Of a stretch of 64,000 nucleotides of DNA, positions 8,489 to 17,863 are shown in pieces. The stretch is from JACQFK01 sp036383955. GTDB lineage: Bacteria > Planctomycetota > MHYJ01 > JACPRB01. The stretch covers positions 1 through 64,000 of the forward strand of contig DASVNH010000008.1 in NCBI GenBank assembly GCA_036383955.1, written 5' to 3'. How positions within the stretch are numbered: the first letter of the stretch is position 1; every line of letters starts with the position of its first letter. The translations under genes were made by a program, and so were the position numbers. Under the pieces are notes generated by a model. It saw nothing but the letters and a program-made list of their open reading frames with translations, did not search any database and had not been told where the DNA came from.

Positions 8489-10776
8489 TTCATCTCCTCG
8501 CGCAGCGATTCGGCCATCGAGGGATCCAGCTCGACCGCCCGGCGCCACGCGGCCAGCGCGGCGGGACGGTCGCCGGCCTTCGACGCCCGGTATCCCTCCC
8601 AGCGCAGCGCCACCGCGTCCTCCGGCAGCCGCGCGAACTCCTCCTTCGCGCGCGCCAGCTCGCCGCGCTGGTAGCGGGCGATGCCGAGCGCGAGACGCAC
8701 CTCGGGGTTCGACGGCTCGAGCCGCGCCGCCTCGGTCAGGACGTCGAGCGCGTCCCCCGGCTCCCCGCCCTGGAACGAGCGCAGCACGCCCGCCATGCCG
8801 AGCGAGGCGAGGATCGGCAGGGAGGCGGGGCGGGAGCGACGTCCCAGGCGCAGCTTCCCGATCGCCTGGTCGAGCAGCGCGATCGCCTTGGGCTGGCGGC
8901 GCGAGAGCTCGCGGGGGGAGTCGCGCATCGCGCGGCGGCAGAGCATGATGAACAGAAAGTAGGAGCCTTCATAACGCGGGTTGATGTCGATGCCGCGCGA
9001 GGCGGCGTCGAAGGCGGGGACGACGTCCTCCCGCAGCGCGAACGAGAGCGCGAGGCCGTTGTAGGCCTGGACGTAGCATTCGCGGGCGGCGATCGCGCGC
9101 TCGTAGAACGGCGCGGCCGCTTCCGGCTTGCGGCGCAGCAGCTCGATGTCGCCGCGGAGCTTCGCGACCTCCTCCACCGGCTTCTCGGGGACTTTCTCCA
9201 GGCGGTCGAGCTCGGCGAGCGACGTCGCGAGCGCCTTCTCGCCGCTCTCCGCGAGCGCGAGCAGGGCGCGGGCGACGTCGCGCGTCCAGTCGTCGCGGAA
9301 GCCCGCGGCGAGCGCGGCGCGCAGGTCCTCCTTGATCTTCTCCACCAGGGCCTCGGTGGCCTTGTCGTTCTTCTGCAGCGACTGGCGCAGGACCTCCTCC
9401 CAGACGATGCGGGCGCGCTCGAAGCGTTCCTCGCCGACGTTCTGGCCGGTGGCGATGGCGGCGTCGAGGGCCGCGAGCGCCTCGGGGGTGTCGCCCATGA
9501 ACAGGCGGGCGCGCGCGACGGCCGCGAGGCCCTGGTGGCGGATCGAGGCGGGCAGGCCGCGCGTCGCCAGCGCGTCGCCCAGGTTCGCGACGGCCCGCTC
9601 CAGGCCCTCGTGGGAGATCTGCCGCGCCGACTTGTAGAGGTTCGTCTCCCAGCGCTGGACGGCCATCGCCTCCTGCAGGATGGTCCGCTCGGCGGCCGAC
9701 GCCCGGCCGCGCGAGACGGCGAGGCCGGCCGTGACCGCGAACACGACGAGCACGGCGAAGGCCCCGCCCGCGACGAGCGCGGGACGGCGGCGCCGCCGCA
9801 GGCGATCCAGGAGCGACGGCGCGCGCGCGGACACCGGGCGTCCGTCGAGCCAGGCCCGCAGGTCGTCGGCGAAGGCGGCGGCCGTCGGGTAGCGCCGCGC
9901 GGGATCCTTGCGCATCGCCATAAGCGCGACCGCGCCCAGCGGATGCGGGACGGGCGGCGGCTCCTCGTCGGTGATGCGGCGGAGGAGGTCGGGGACGCTG
10001 GGGCCGTCGAAGGGCTTCTTCCCCGCCGCCGCTTCGTAGAGCATGACGCCGAGCGCGTAGACGTCGCTGCGGGCGTCGACGTCCTTCCCGCGCGCCTGCT
10101 CGGGCGACATGTAGTGGGGCGTGCCGACGGTCATGCCGGTCTCGGTGAGGTCGGCGCCGGGGAGCTTGGCCACGCCGAAGTCGGCGACGAGGGGGCGGTC
10201 GGCGAGGAGGATGTTGGCGGGCTTGAGGTCCCGGTGGACGACGCCCTTCTCGTGGGCGGCGTGGACGGCGCGGGCGACGGCCTCCAGGATCGCGACGGCT
10301 TCCTTCAGCGGCGGCTTCGCGTCCGCGAGCGAGCCGTGGGGGGCGACTTCCATCGCGAAGTAGGGGCGGCCGTCGTGGGCGCCGGCGTCGTAGACGGGGA
10401 CGATGTTGGGATGCCGCAGCGAGGCGAGCACGGCCATCTCGCGGCGGAAGCGCTCGAGGTCGCGGACGCGGTCGAGGATCTTCACGGCGACGTCGCGGCC
10501 GAGCTCCGGGTCGTGCGCGAGGTAGACGCGGCCGCTGCCGCCCTCGCCGAGCGCCTTGAGGATCCGATAGCGGCCGAAGGTCGTCGGCGTCTCGGGCGCC
10601 AGGTCCGCGGCCGAGAGCAGCCCGCCCGCGAGCACTTTCGCGGCGAGCCCGCGGTCCTCCCGCAGCGCCGCCACGCGTTCGGCGCCGATCAGCTCCGCGA
10701 GCGGCCGGGCGGACGTCGCCTGCTCGCGGCTGATCCATCCGCGCTCGAAGGCGGCGCGGCGGAGGGTGTCGTCCAT
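8485..10776 (-). CDS. Transmembrane Ser/Thr protein kinase with TPR-like sensor domain
   Basis: A 763-residue Hanks-type kinase. Residues 1-65 are a small helical leader domain; the kinase core spans about 68-320, with the glycine loop LGEGGSGRVY at 76-85, VAVK lysine 99, HRDLKPAN 181-188 and DFG 199-201. A transmembrane segment lies near 333-355 and the rest is TPR-like helical repeats. The ATG at 10776 is chosen because upstream sequence is the shadow of the sulfatase. The stop overlaps the start of the sigma factor gene (GTGA). Likely a membrane signalling kinase controlling its cognate ECF sigma factor. Confidence 0.9.
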   Translation of the reverse strand: MDDTLRRAAFERGWISREQATSARPLAELIGAERVAALREDRGLAAKVLAGGLLSAADLAPETPTTFGRYRILKALGEGGSGRVYLAHDPELGRDVAVKILDRVRDLERFRREMAVLASLRHPNIVPVYDAGAHDGRPYFAMEVAPHGSLADAKPPLKEAVAILEAVARAVHAAHEKGVVHRDLKPANILLADRPLVADFGVAKLPGADLTETGMTVGTPHYMSPEQARGKDVDARSDVYALGVMLYEAAAGKKPFDGPSVPDLLRRITDEEPPPVPHPLGAVALMAMRKDPARRYPTAAAFADDLRAWLDGRPVSARAPSLLDRLRRRRRPALVAGGAFAVLVVFAVTAGLAVSRGRASAAERTILQEAMAVQRWETNLYKSARQISHEGLERAVANLGDALATRGLPASIRHQGLAAVARARLFMGDTPEALAALDAAIATGQNVGEERFERARIVWEEVLRQSLQKNDKATEALVEKIKEDLRAALAAGFRDDWTRDVARALLALAESGEKALATSLAELDRLEKVPEKPVEEVAKLRGDIELLRRKPEAAAPFYERAIAARECYVQAYNGLALSFALREDVVPAFDAASRGIDINPRYEGSYFLFIMLCRRAMRDSPRELSRRQPKAIALLDQAIGKLRLGRRSRPASLPILASLGMAGVLRSFQGGEPGDALDVLTEAARLEPSNPEVRLALGIARYQRGELARAKEEFARLPEDAVALRWEGYRASKAGDRPAALAAWRRAVELDPSMAESLREEMK

Positions 10777-10811
10777 CGCCCCTACTGTACCGCCGGTCCC
10801 CGTTCGCGGTG

Positions 10812-12263
10812 TCAGGGGTCCGGCATCGGGAAGACGGGATTCGCGTCGGTCTGGGCGCGGAGGAGGTCGACGGCCTTCTTCACGACATCGGGGCGCTCGG
10901 CGGCGAGGTCCCGGGTCTCGCCGGGATCGCGGTCGAGATCGTAGAGCTCCCAGGGGCCGGGCTGCTTGGTCTTCACGTTCTGCTTCACGACTTTGAGGCC
11001 GCCGAAGTTCACGGCGAACTGGCCCCCGGATTCCGGGAAGACCCAGACCATGGGGTTGCGCGCGGGGGCGCCGCGGCCCTCGAGGACCGGGAGCAGGCTC
11101 ACGCCGTCGAGGCCGCCCGGCGTGGAGAGTCCCGCGGCTTCGCAGAGCGTGGGAAAGTGGTCGGCGAAGTACGAGGGAAAATCGCTCACGGTTCCCGGCT
11201 TCACGCGGCCCGGCCAGCGGGCGATGAGCGGGACGCGGATCCCGCCTTCGTAAACGCTGCCCTTGAGGCCGCGAAGATGGGCGACCGACTTGAAGAAGGC
11301 CGGGTCGGCTCCTCCGACGGCCCCGTCGCCGCGCAGGGGCGTGGCGCCGTTGTCGCTGGAGAACAGCACGAGGGTGCGATCGGCGAGGCCGAGGGTGTCG
11401 AGCGCCTTCAGCACCTCGCCGACGTGGCGGTCGAGGGCGGAGATCATGGCGGCGTGGGCGGCGCGCGGGCGCGGATGGGGGGTGTAGCCGTTCTGGCCGC
11501 GGTAGGGCCGCTCGTCCCACTCCTTCGGGTAAAGGTCGAGGAGCTCGACAGGCGGCTGCAGCGCGACGTGCGGCTCGGTGAAGGGCAGGTAGAGGAAGAA
11601 GGGGCGCGCGGCGTGGGCGCGCAGGAAGTCGAGCGACTCCTTCAGGATCGGCGCGGACGCGTGCCGCTCGCCGGTCCAGTCTTCGAGGCGGACCTCGCCG
11701 TCGGGCTGCTTGGCGTGGCCGGGGATGGGCTTGGCGTTGAGCGGCACTTTCTCGCCGTTCTTCCAGAGGTGGGGCGGGTAGTAGCTGTGCGCGACGCCCT
11801 GGCAGTTGTAGCCGAAGAAGGCGTCGAAGCCCTGGCGGTTCGGATCGCCGCTGGAGCCGGCGGGGCCGAGCCCCCACTTGCCGAAGGCGCCGGTGGCGTA
11901 GCCGGCCTGCTTGAACCGCTCGGCGATCGTGAACGTCTCGTCGGGGATGGGATGCTGGCCTTCGGGGTACGCCTCGGCGCGCTTGTTGCCGCGGATGGCC
12001 GTGTGGCCGAGGTGGCGGCCGGTCATGAGCACGTTGCGCGAAGGGGCGCAGACGGGCGCGCCGGAGTAGTGCCGGGTGAAGCGCATCCCCTCGCGCGCGA
12101 GGCGGTCGAGGTTCGGCGTCTTGATCTTCTCCTGGCCGTAGCAGCCGGGCTCGGCCCAGCCCAGGTCGTCGGCCAGGATGAACACCACGTTGAGCGGCGG
12201 GGATTTGGCCTGGGAGGTCGAGCAGCCGGCGGCGAGCAGCAGGACGAAGACGAATCGCTTCAT
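10812..12263 (-). CDS. Sulfatase, predicted lipoprotein
   Basis: A 483-residue type I sulfatase. It starts MKRFVFVLLLAAGCSTSQ, a lipoprotein signal with Cys14 as the lipidated residue. Metal-binding ADD is at 31-33 and the formylglycine motif CAPSR begins at Cys72, followed by NVLMTGR. It would hydrolyse sulfate esters of carbohydrates outside the cytoplasm and needs a formylglycine-generating enzyme, not seen here. The start at 12263 is set by the lipobox and directly abuts the operator-like motif at 12264-12281, pointing to control by the divergent GntR/LacI regulator. Confidence 0.88.
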   Translation of the reverse strand: MKRFVFVLLLAAGCSTSQAKSPPLNVVFILADDLGWAEPGCYGQEKIKTPNLDRLAREGMRFTRHYSGAPVCAPSRNVLMTGRHLGHTAIRGNKRAEAYPEGQHPIPDETFTIAERFKQAGYATGAFGKWGLGPAGSSGDPNRQGFDAFFGYNCQGVAHSYYPPHLWKNGEKVPLNAKPIPGHAKQPDGEVRLEDWTGERHASAPILKESLDFLRAHAARPFFLYLPFTEPHVALQPPVELLDLYPKEWDERPYRGQNGYTPHPRPRAAHAAMISALDRHVGEVLKALDTLGLADRTLVLFSSDNGATPLRGDGAVGGADPAFFKSVAHLRGLKGSVYEGGIRVPLIARWPGRVKPGTVSDFPSYFADHFPTLCEAAGLSTPGGLDGVSLLPVLEGRGAPARNPMVWVFPESGGQFAVNFGGLKVVKQNVKTKQPGPWELYDLDRDPGETRDLAAERPDVVKKAVDLLRAQTDANPVFPMPDP

Positions 12264-12281
12264 GCTTGTATAATTGTCAAT
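12264..12281. promoter_or_regulatory. Operator/promoter candidate between sulfatase and its divergent regulator
   Basis: GCTTGTATAATTGTCAAT lies in the 22-nt gap between the two divergent starts. A perfect TATAAT at 12269-12274 can serve as the -10 box of the regulator gene (11 nt before ATG 12286). Fifteen of 18 positions recur at 19523-19540 upstream of the DUF1080 operon. Such an AT-rich match in GC-rich DNA suggests a binding site of the adjacent regulator, though a shared promoter element is also possible. Confidence 0.55.
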
Positions 12282-12285
12282 CCCG

Positions 12286-13374
12286 ATGAAAGTTTCGCGG
12301 AAATCCCTGGATCGACTTCCCCGCGCGCAGACGCTGGTGGGGCAGACGGAGCGAATCCTGCGCGAGGCGGTGGCGAAGGGCCACTTCCCCGGGAACAAGC
12401 TGCCGCCGGCCGTCGAGCTGGCCGCGCAGCTGGGCGTGAGCCGGGAGACGGTGCGGCAGGCGGAGGCGGCGCTGGAGCGCGACGGCCTGCTGACGCGCTA
12501 CCGCCGCAAGGGGACGCTGCTGAAGCCGCCGGCGCTTTCGCTGAAGTCGGCCGGATCGCGCGTGATCGGGTATCTCCAGGCCGACTACTGGGAGGAGGTC
12601 GGCGGCACGACCAGCGCGCTCATGCTGCAGGGCGCGCTGCGCGAAGCCGGCCGGGCGGGCTACCAGCTCGCGGTGCGCCACGCGCCGCCCGCGGACGTGG
12701 ATCGCGCGCTGCGGGAGCTCCAGGAGAGCGCGCCCTTGCGCGGGATCATCTTCGCCTCCGTGGCCGAGGAGAAGCTGATCCGCCAGTCCCTGGGGCTGAA
12801 CGTTCCGGCGGTGCTGCTCGACCACGATCTGCCGCTGCCCCGCATCAGCTCGGTGCGCGAGGATTCGGTCCAGGCCACCCGGCTGGCCGTCGACCATCTC
12901 GCGTCCCTGGGACACCGCCGGATCGCCTACGCCCATTGGCGGCTGATCGAGCAGAATCCCTGGCGCGTCCGCGGGTACCAGGAGGGGCTGCGGACGCGCG
13001 GCCTGCCCCGCCGGAAAGCCTGGGAGCTTCTTTGCGAGATCACGCCCGCCGGGGCCGCCGCCCTCGTCACGCGCTTCCTCGCCCTCGCGCCGCGCCCCAG
13101 CGCCCTGATCTGCTACAACAACACCTTCGGCCAGCTGGTCCACGAGGAGCTGCGGCGCCGCGGAGTGAAGGTCCCCGACGACCTGAGCCTGATCGGCGCC
13201 GGAGGCGAAAGCGTCCCGGGCCTCAGCTCCCTGGTCGCCGACTGGGACGCCATGGGACGCGCCGCCGTGAAGGCCCTCCTCCGCGCGATGAAAGGCCCCG
13301 ACAAAGCCCCCGAGCACCAGGTCTTCGCCTACACCCTCCACCGCGGCCGCACCACCGCTCCGCCGTCAGCTTAG
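12286..13374 (+). CDS. GntR-type DNA-binding/LacI-type sugar-sensing transcriptional regulator
   Basis: A 362-residue regulator. Residues about 10-85 form a GntR winged helix (TLVGQTERILREAV, LPPAVELAAQLGVSRETVRQ, ALERDGLLTRYRRKGT). The rest is a LacI-type periplasmic-binding fold: VIGYLQADYWEE, RGIIFASV, VPAVLLDHDLP, RLAVDHLASLGHRRIAYAH, SLIGAGGESVPGLSSLV. This domain order is that of the AraR class, which senses sugars. The ATG at 12286 follows the -10 box; a TTG at 12274 is an alternative. Divergent from the sulfatase and convergent with the response regulator (9-nt overlap of 3' ends). Confidence 0.85.
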   Translation: MKVSRKSLDRLPRAQTLVGQTERILREAVAKGHFPGNKLPPAVELAAQLGVSRETVRQAEAALERDGLLTRYRRKGTLLKPPALSLKSAGSRVIGYLQADYWEEVGGTTSALMLQGALREAGRAGYQLAVRHAPPADVDRALRELQESAPLRGIIFASVAEEKLIRQSLGLNVPAVLLDHDLPLPRISSVREDSVQATRLAVDHLASLGHRRIAYAHWRLIEQNPWRVRGYQEGLRTRGLPRRKAWELLCEITPAGAAALVTRFLALAPRPSALICYNNTFGQLVHEELRRRGVKVPDDLSLIGAGGESVPGLSSLVADWDAMGRAAVKALLRAMKGPDKAPEHQVFAYTLHRGRTTAPPSA

Positions 13375-13794
13375 GGTCCACGCGTCCAGGACGCGCCGCA
13401 CCGTCTCCGCGAGCGCCGCCGCCCCCGACGGCTTGACGTGGTAGCCGTCCACGCCGAGCGCGCGGGCGCGGGCGACGTCCAGAGGCTCGTTCGACGAGCT
13501 CAGGATGGCGACGGGGAGGCGCGACAGCGCGGGCTCGCCCCGGAGCCACTCGAGGACTTCGACCCCGGAGCGCCTCGGCAGCTTCAGGTCCAGGATCACG
13601 TGCGTGGGCGCCGGATGTCGCTCCCGGTCCGCGAACGCGCCCTGGCCCGCCAGGTACGCCACCGCCTCGTCCCCGTCGCGGGCCACCGCGAGCCGCGCCC
13701 GGGAGTTCGTCTTGGACAGGGCCCGCCGGAAGAAGCCGATGTCGTCCTCGTCGTCCTCGACGAGCAGGACCACGGGACGCGGCCCCGCGTTCAA
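13366..13794 (-). CDS. Stand-alone response regulator receiver protein
   Basis: A 142-residue single REC domain: VVLLVEDDEDD with acidic residues 14-15, phospho-acceptor D69 in VILDLKLP, S99/S100 in AILSSSNEP and K121 in YHVKPSG. There is no output domain, so it relays phosphate or binds a partner; the receiver sequence resembles Rcp1-like regulators. The start is TTG at 13794, overlapping the histidine kinase stop as TTGA, and no other start fits the N-terminus of the fold. The kinase next door is the likely phosphodonor. Confidence 0.88.
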   Translation of the reverse strand: MNAGPRPVVLLVEDDEDDIGFFRRALSKTNSRARLAVARDGDEAVAYLAGQGAFADRERHPAPTHVILDLKLPRRSGVEVLEWLRGEPALSRLPVAILSSSNEPLDVARARALGVDGYHVKPSGAAALAETVRRVLDAWTLS

Positions 13795-15575
13795 GGGCCC
13801 TTCCGGAGCTCGATCCAGAAGACGCTGCCGTGCCCCGGTTCGCTCTCGAACCCCCAGCTGCCGCCCATGCGCTCCAGGGCCCGCCTCACCGTCGCGAGCC
13901 CGATCCCGGTTCCCGGATACTCGTCCTTGCGGACCAGCCGCTCGAAGACGCGGAACAGCTTGACCCGGTGCTCGGGGGCGATGCCGATCCCGTTGTCCTC
14001 CACCAGGATCCGGACGCGGTCGCCGCGCGCCTCCGTCCGGATCTTCACCCGCGGACGGACCCCAGGCGCGACGAACTTGACCGCGTTGGAGAGCAGGTTC
14101 TGGATGGCGATCGCCAGCATCATCCGGTCCCCGAGAACCCGGAGGAGGTCGGCCTCCACCTCGATCGCGGCGCCCGACGCCCCCAGGTCCGCGGCCATCC
14201 CGGCCATGACCTCCGACAGGACCTCGGTCGGATTGAGCGGCGTCGGGTTCACCTCCGACCGCCCCAGCCGGCTGTACGAGAGGAGCCCTTCGATGAGGAC
14301 CTCCATGCGCTCGGCGCCGAGCGTGATCCGCCGCAGGTGCTCGCCCCCCTCGGCGCCGAGCGCCGCGCCCCACTCCTGGACCAGGATGTCGGAGTAGCCG
14401 CGGATCGTCCGCAGCGGCGCGCGCAGGTCGTGCGAGACCGTGTAGCTGAACGCCTCCACCTCGCGCAGGGCTTCTTCGAGCTCGCGCGTCCGCTCGCGCA
14501 CGCGGTCTTCCAGGTCGTCGTTCAGCCGCCGGACTTCCGCATCCGCCGCCCGGCGCTCCGCGGCTTCCATCGCGAGCGCCACCAGGTCCGCGACGGACGA
14601 GGCGAAGTCCTGCTCCTCGCCGGGCCACGCCCGCCGGGCGCCCGTATGCTCGTGGCACACGATGCCCTCGAGCGTCCCGTCGACGCGGATCGGGACGTCG
14701 AGCATCGACGTGATCCCCAGGGGGACGAGGTAGTCCCGGGCGAACTCGACCGTGCGCGGATCGGTCCGGGCGTCCGACGCCGCCACCGACCGGCTTTCGC
14801 CGAGCGCGGCGAAATACCGCGGGTAGTCGCCGGCCCGCAGCCGGAGGCCGCGCTCATGCGTCCCCGCGCTCCGGACGTAGAGGTCCAGGCAGTCGATCTC
14901 GGAGCGGTCGGGCGTGTAGCGCCAGACGGAGACCCGCTCGACGGCCAGGATCGCGGACAGCTTCTCGGTCACCAGCCGGAGCGCGGCCGGCAGCGGCGCC
15001 GACGGCGCGCGCGCGAGCTCGGCGAGCGCCTCGCGGTGCCGGATCGCCCGCTCCGTCGCGGCGCGCAGGTCGTCTTCCACGCGCCGCCGCTCCTCCACTT
15101 CGCGGCGGAGGGTCTCGTTCACCCGCAGGAGCGCCTCCGTCCGCTCGTGCACCGTGCGCTCCAGGTCCCGGCGGGCCTCGAAGAGGCCCACGAGCGTGCG
15201 CACCTTGCCGCGCAGCAGGCCGGCGTCGACGGGCTTGCGCAGGAAGTCGATCGCCCCCACGGCGGCGAAATCCGCGAGGCGTTCGGCCGGCGGATCCGGC
15301 CCGGTGAGGAAGAGGATCGGGGTGTCGCGGGTGCGCTCGCCGAGGCGCAGGAGCCGGGCGAGCTCGAAGCCCTCCATGTCGGGCAGGCGCGCGTCCAGGA
15401 GGATGGCCGCGAAGTCCCGGTCCAGGATCGTGGACAGCGCCGCCCGGCCGGTGTCGGCCATCACGAGGTCGTAACGCGGATCGGCGATGGCTTCGGACAC
15501 GGCCGCGCGCTGGCGCGGGTCGTCCTCGACGATCAGGACGCCTGCCATGGACGGGCCGCCGCCGGCGGCGCTCAT
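13791..15575 (-). CDS. Hybrid sensor histidine kinase (REC-GAF-HisKA-HATPase)
   Basis: A 594-residue soluble kinase. An N-terminal receiver (about 11-130, acceptor D61 in LLDARLPD, K114) is followed by a coiled coil (130-190), a GAF domain (190-340), a second coiled coil, HisKA with FSYTVSHDLRAPLRTIRGYS (H382), and a HATPase domain with LLSNAVKF, VEDNGIGI and GTGIGLATVRRALERMGG. The receiver-first order suggests it is itself phosphorylated and integrates a GAF-bound signal. The ATG at 15575 has GAGG upstream; M10 is an alternative start. It ends in a TTGA overlap with the response regulator. Confidence 0.9.
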   Translation of the reverse strand: MSAAGGGPSMAGVLIVEDDPRQRAAVSEAIADPRYDLVMADTGRAALSTILDRDFAAILLDARLPDMEGFELARLLRLGERTRDTPILFLTGPDPPAERLADFAAVGAIDFLRKPVDAGLLRGKVRTLVGLFEARRDLERTVHERTEALLRVNETLRREVEERRRVEDDLRAATERAIRHREALAELARAPSAPLPAALRLVTEKLSAILAVERVSVWRYTPDRSEIDCLDLYVRSAGTHERGLRLRAGDYPRYFAALGESRSVAASDARTDPRTVEFARDYLVPLGITSMLDVPIRVDGTLEGIVCHEHTGARRAWPGEEQDFASSVADLVALAMEAAERRAADAEVRRLNDDLEDRVRERTRELEEALREVEAFSYTVSHDLRAPLRTIRGYSDILVQEWGAALGAEGGEHLRRITLGAERMEVLIEGLLSYSRLGRSEVNPTPLNPTEVLSEVMAGMAADLGASGAAIEVEADLLRVLGDRMMLAIAIQNLLSNAVKFVAPGVRPRVKIRTEARGDRVRILVEDNGIGIAPEHRVKLFRVFERLVRKDEYPGTGIGLATVRRALERMGGSWGFESEPGHGSVFWIELRKGP

Positions 15576-15649
15576 GCGAATGCCTCTATGAAGGCGAGGC
15601 GCGGGCCGGGGGGGATGTGACGGCGGGGAACGCCGGGCGATGCGCGGCG

Positions 15650-16471
15650 TCAGACCGGAAAGAGGCGGCGGAGCTCGCCGGCGTCGGCGCGGCGGGCGGT
15701 CTTGGAGAAGTCGGCCCAGGACTGGCTGTATTCGCAGACCTCGAACGCTTCCGAGACCCGCACCGACGGGTCGAGCCGGTGCCGCCGGGCGCGGGTTTCG
15801 AAGAAGGCGCGATAGTCGGCGCGCACCCGTTCGCGGCGCTTCGCGCGGCCGGGTTCGTCCGACGGCCAGTGCGCCGGCCCCCCTTCGCAGCCGCCCTCGT
15901 AGCCCTGGGACTCCATCGCCTCCAGCGCCGACAGCTTGCGCTCGAAGACGTCGTCGATGGGGACGATCACGTCGGCCTGGAACGGCGCGGGCCGCGTGAA
16001 CTCGTCCTCGAAGTGGAGGAAGAGGGGGTTGCGGGCCGGCGCGGGGACGTCGGGACCGTAGTGCGGGATCGTGACCAGGTAGGCCGCGTCCTGCATCAGG
16101 GCGCCGGCGGCGCGGTGGTCGGGGTGGTAGTCGCAGGGGCGGTGGCTCAGCACGACGTCCGCCTTCCACTCGCGGATCAGGCCGATCACGAGCTTGCGGT
16201 TCTCCACGCTCGCCGTGAGGTGGCCGTCGGGGATGTCGAGCACGACCGACTCCACGCCCAGGATCTCGGCCGCGCGGGCGACCTCCGCCTTGCGGCGCTG
16301 GGCGAGCGGCGCGCCCACCTGCTTCTTGTCCCAGTGGCCGACGTCGCCGTTGGTCAGCGAGACGAAGCGGACCTTGTGGCCGCGCGCGGCCCACCGGGCG
16401 GCCGTGCCGCCGCAGGCCCACTCGCAGTCGTCCGGATGCGCGCCGATCGCCAGGATGCGCAGCGGGTCCAT
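15650..16471 (-). CDS. PIG-L family deacetylase
   Basis: A 273-residue zinc-dependent N-deacetylase of the PIG-L/LmbE family, which removes acetyl groups from N-acetylglucosamine derivatives. The zinc motif AHPDD is at residues 11-15 and the second histidine motif HPDH at 116-119. The ATG at 16471 is chosen because it places AHPDD at the family's usual distance from the N-terminus; upstream in-frame sequence is the intergenic repeat. No signal peptide, so cytoplasmic. Monocistronic, with the repeat element upstream and 74 nt of unassigned sequence before the hybrid kinase. Confidence 0.87.
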   Translation of the reverse strand: MDPLRILAIGAHPDDCEWACGGTAARWAARGHKVRFVSLTNGDVGHWDKKQVGAPLAQRRKAEVARAAEILGVESVVLDIPDGHLTASVENRKLVIGLIREWKADVVLSHRPCDYHPDHRAAGALMQDAAYLVTIPHYGPDVPAPARNPLFLHFEDEFTRPAPFQADVIVPIDDVFERKLSALEAMESQGYEGGCEGGPAHWPSDEPGRAKRRERVRADYRAFFETRARRHRLDPSVRVSEAFEVCEYSQSWADFSKTARRADAGELRRLFPV

Positions 16472-16488
16472 TCGCTTCCTTCTATTCG

Positions 16489-16603
16489 CCACAGAGACAC
16501 AGAGGCACAGAGACGCGCCTTGGAAAGGGATCCCCCCCTCGCCCCCCGGGCCTTCGCCCGCCGAAGCGGGCATGGCTTCGGCCCGCGAAGGCGGGGGGAC
16601 CCC
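16489..16603. repeat. CACAGAG-word repeat plus C-run/G-run hairpin
   Basis: Words of the type CACAGAGACACAGAGG run from 16489 to about 16514. A C7-TCG-C6 tract at 16532-16547 follows, then nested inverted repeats (GCCTTCGC with GCGAAGGC, CCGAAGC with GCTTCGG) and a G6 run at 16593-16598. It fills the gap between two minus-strand genes. The word family recurs at 23336-23364. This kind of sequence, often mistranslated as HRDTEAQR-like peptides, is known to me as a widespread intergenic repeat of unexplained function. Confidence 0.72.
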
Positions 16604-16621
16604 AAGAAAACCGGCTAATCC

Positions 16622-17863
16622 CTAGATGAACTTGGTCTTGCCGGGAATCGCGGGACCGGGCACCGGGTTCTCCCCCGGGGCGTACTGCTTCGGCGAGAGA
16701 TCCTCCTTGGAGTTCATCGCCTGGTCCCAGGTGATCTGCTGGCCCGTGTACGCCGCCATCCGGCCCATGATGGCCAGCATCGTGCTCTTCGACATGTACT
16801 CGCCGTTGTTGATCGGCTCGCCGCGGCGGATCGACTTGAAGAGCTCGTCGTGCTCCGTCTGGTAGACGTTGTTGCCCTTCCCCTGCGGAGCCCAGTCCGC
16901 CACCTTCATCGTCGCGCCTTCGTTGATCATCGCCTGCCCGGTCGCGCCCAGCACCTGCACGCTGATGTCGTTCTTGCAGGCGCCCATCTGCCGCGTGTTG
17001 CTGATGATTTTCGACCCGTCCTCGTACTCGTACGTCACCGAGAAGTGGTCGTAGATGTTGCCGTACTCGGGGCCGGTGAGGACGGCCCGACCTCCCATGC
17101 CGACCGCCTTCACGGGATACTTGTCGCCGAACACCCACGCGCTCACGTCCAGATTGTGCACGTGCTGCTCGACGTTGAAGTCGCCCGAGAGCCAGGTGAA
17201 GTTGTACCAGTTGCGCGTCTGGTAGGTGATGTCGTCCCAGTCGTCCTGGCGGGGCTTGTTCCAGCGCCCGCCGCGGTAGTCGTTGGCCATGACCGTCACG
17301 ACCTTCCCGATCTCCCCGCCGTGGATCCGCCGCATCGCCTCGCGATAGCGCTCCGAGTAGCGCAGGCAGAGGCCCGACACCACGGCCAGCTTCTTCTTCT
17401 TCGCCTCCTCGCAGGTCGCCAGCACCGAGCGCACGCCCGGGGCGTCGACGGCCACCGGCTTCTCCGCGAACACGTGCTTGCCCGCGTCGATCGCCGCCTT
17501 CAGGTGCTTCGGGCGGAAGTGCGGCGGCTCGCAGAGGAGCACGACGTCCACCGCCTCGATGACCTTCTTGTAGGCGTCGAAGCCGCTGAACTGCCGCTCG
17601 GGCGGGACGTCGACCTTCCCCGGCGCCGCTTCCGCGGCGATGCCCTTGAGGCTGCTCTGGAGGCGGTCGGGATAGAGGTCGCCCATCGCGACGAGCTGGA
17701 CGTTCGAGTCCGCCGCCAGCGCCTGCTGGGCGGCGCCGGTGCCGCGGCCTCCGCAGCCGACCAGGCCGACCTTGAGCGTCTCGCGCGGCGCCGCCGCGTG
17801 CACGAGGGGGATGTCGAGAGCGGCCGCGGCCGCCGCGCCCTGGAGGAACGTGCGTCGGTTCAT
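16622..17863 (-). CDS. Gfo/Idh/MocA family oxidoreductase, Tat-exported
   Basis: A 413-residue NAD(P)-dependent sugar oxidoreductase. It starts MNRRTFLQGAAAAAAL (twin-arginine signal), has a Rossmann motif VGLVGCGGRGTG at about 32-43 and the family EKP motif at 134-136 (HVFAEKPVAV). The ATG at 17863 overlaps the isomerase stop as ATGA. Third gene of the operon DUF1080-isomerase-oxidoreductase; with its partners it probably interconverts 3-keto and 3-hydroxy sugars released by the DUF1080 protein. Substrate unknown. Confidence 0.87.
   Translation of the reverse strand: MNRRTFLQGAAAAAALDIPLVHAAAPRETLKVGLVGCGGRGTGAAQQALAADSNVQLVAMGDLYPDRLQSSLKGIAAEAAPGKVDVPPERQFSGFDAYKKVIEAVDVVLLCEPPHFRPKHLKAAIDAGKHVFAEKPVAVDAPGVRSVLATCEEAKKKKLAVVSGLCLRYSERYREAMRRIHGGEIGKVVTVMANDYRGGRWNKPRQDDWDDITYQTRNWYNFTWLSGDFNVEQHVHNLDVSAWVFGDKYPVKAVGMGGRAVLTGPEYGNIYDHFSVTYEYEDGSKIISNTRQMGACKNDISVQVLGATGQAMINEGATMKVADWAPQGKGNNVYQTEHDELFKSIRRGEPINNGEYMSKSTMLAIMGRMAAYTGQQITWDQAMNSKEDLSPKQYAPGENPVPGPAIPGKTKFI

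Noticed and set aside
10777..11877. N-terminal extension of the Ser/Thr kinase up to 11877
   Set aside because: Arg/Pro-rich shadow of the sulfatase gene; the kinase starts at ATG 10776.
12274..12285. TTG start for the GntR/LacI-type regulator
   Set aside because: It would lie in the -10 box; ATG 12286 fits better, though TTG cannot be excluded.
16489..16603. Protein-coding continuation of the PIG-L gene into HRDTEAQR-like peptides
   Set aside because: The peptide comes from the intergenic repeat; the ATG at 16471 gives the normal N-terminus.
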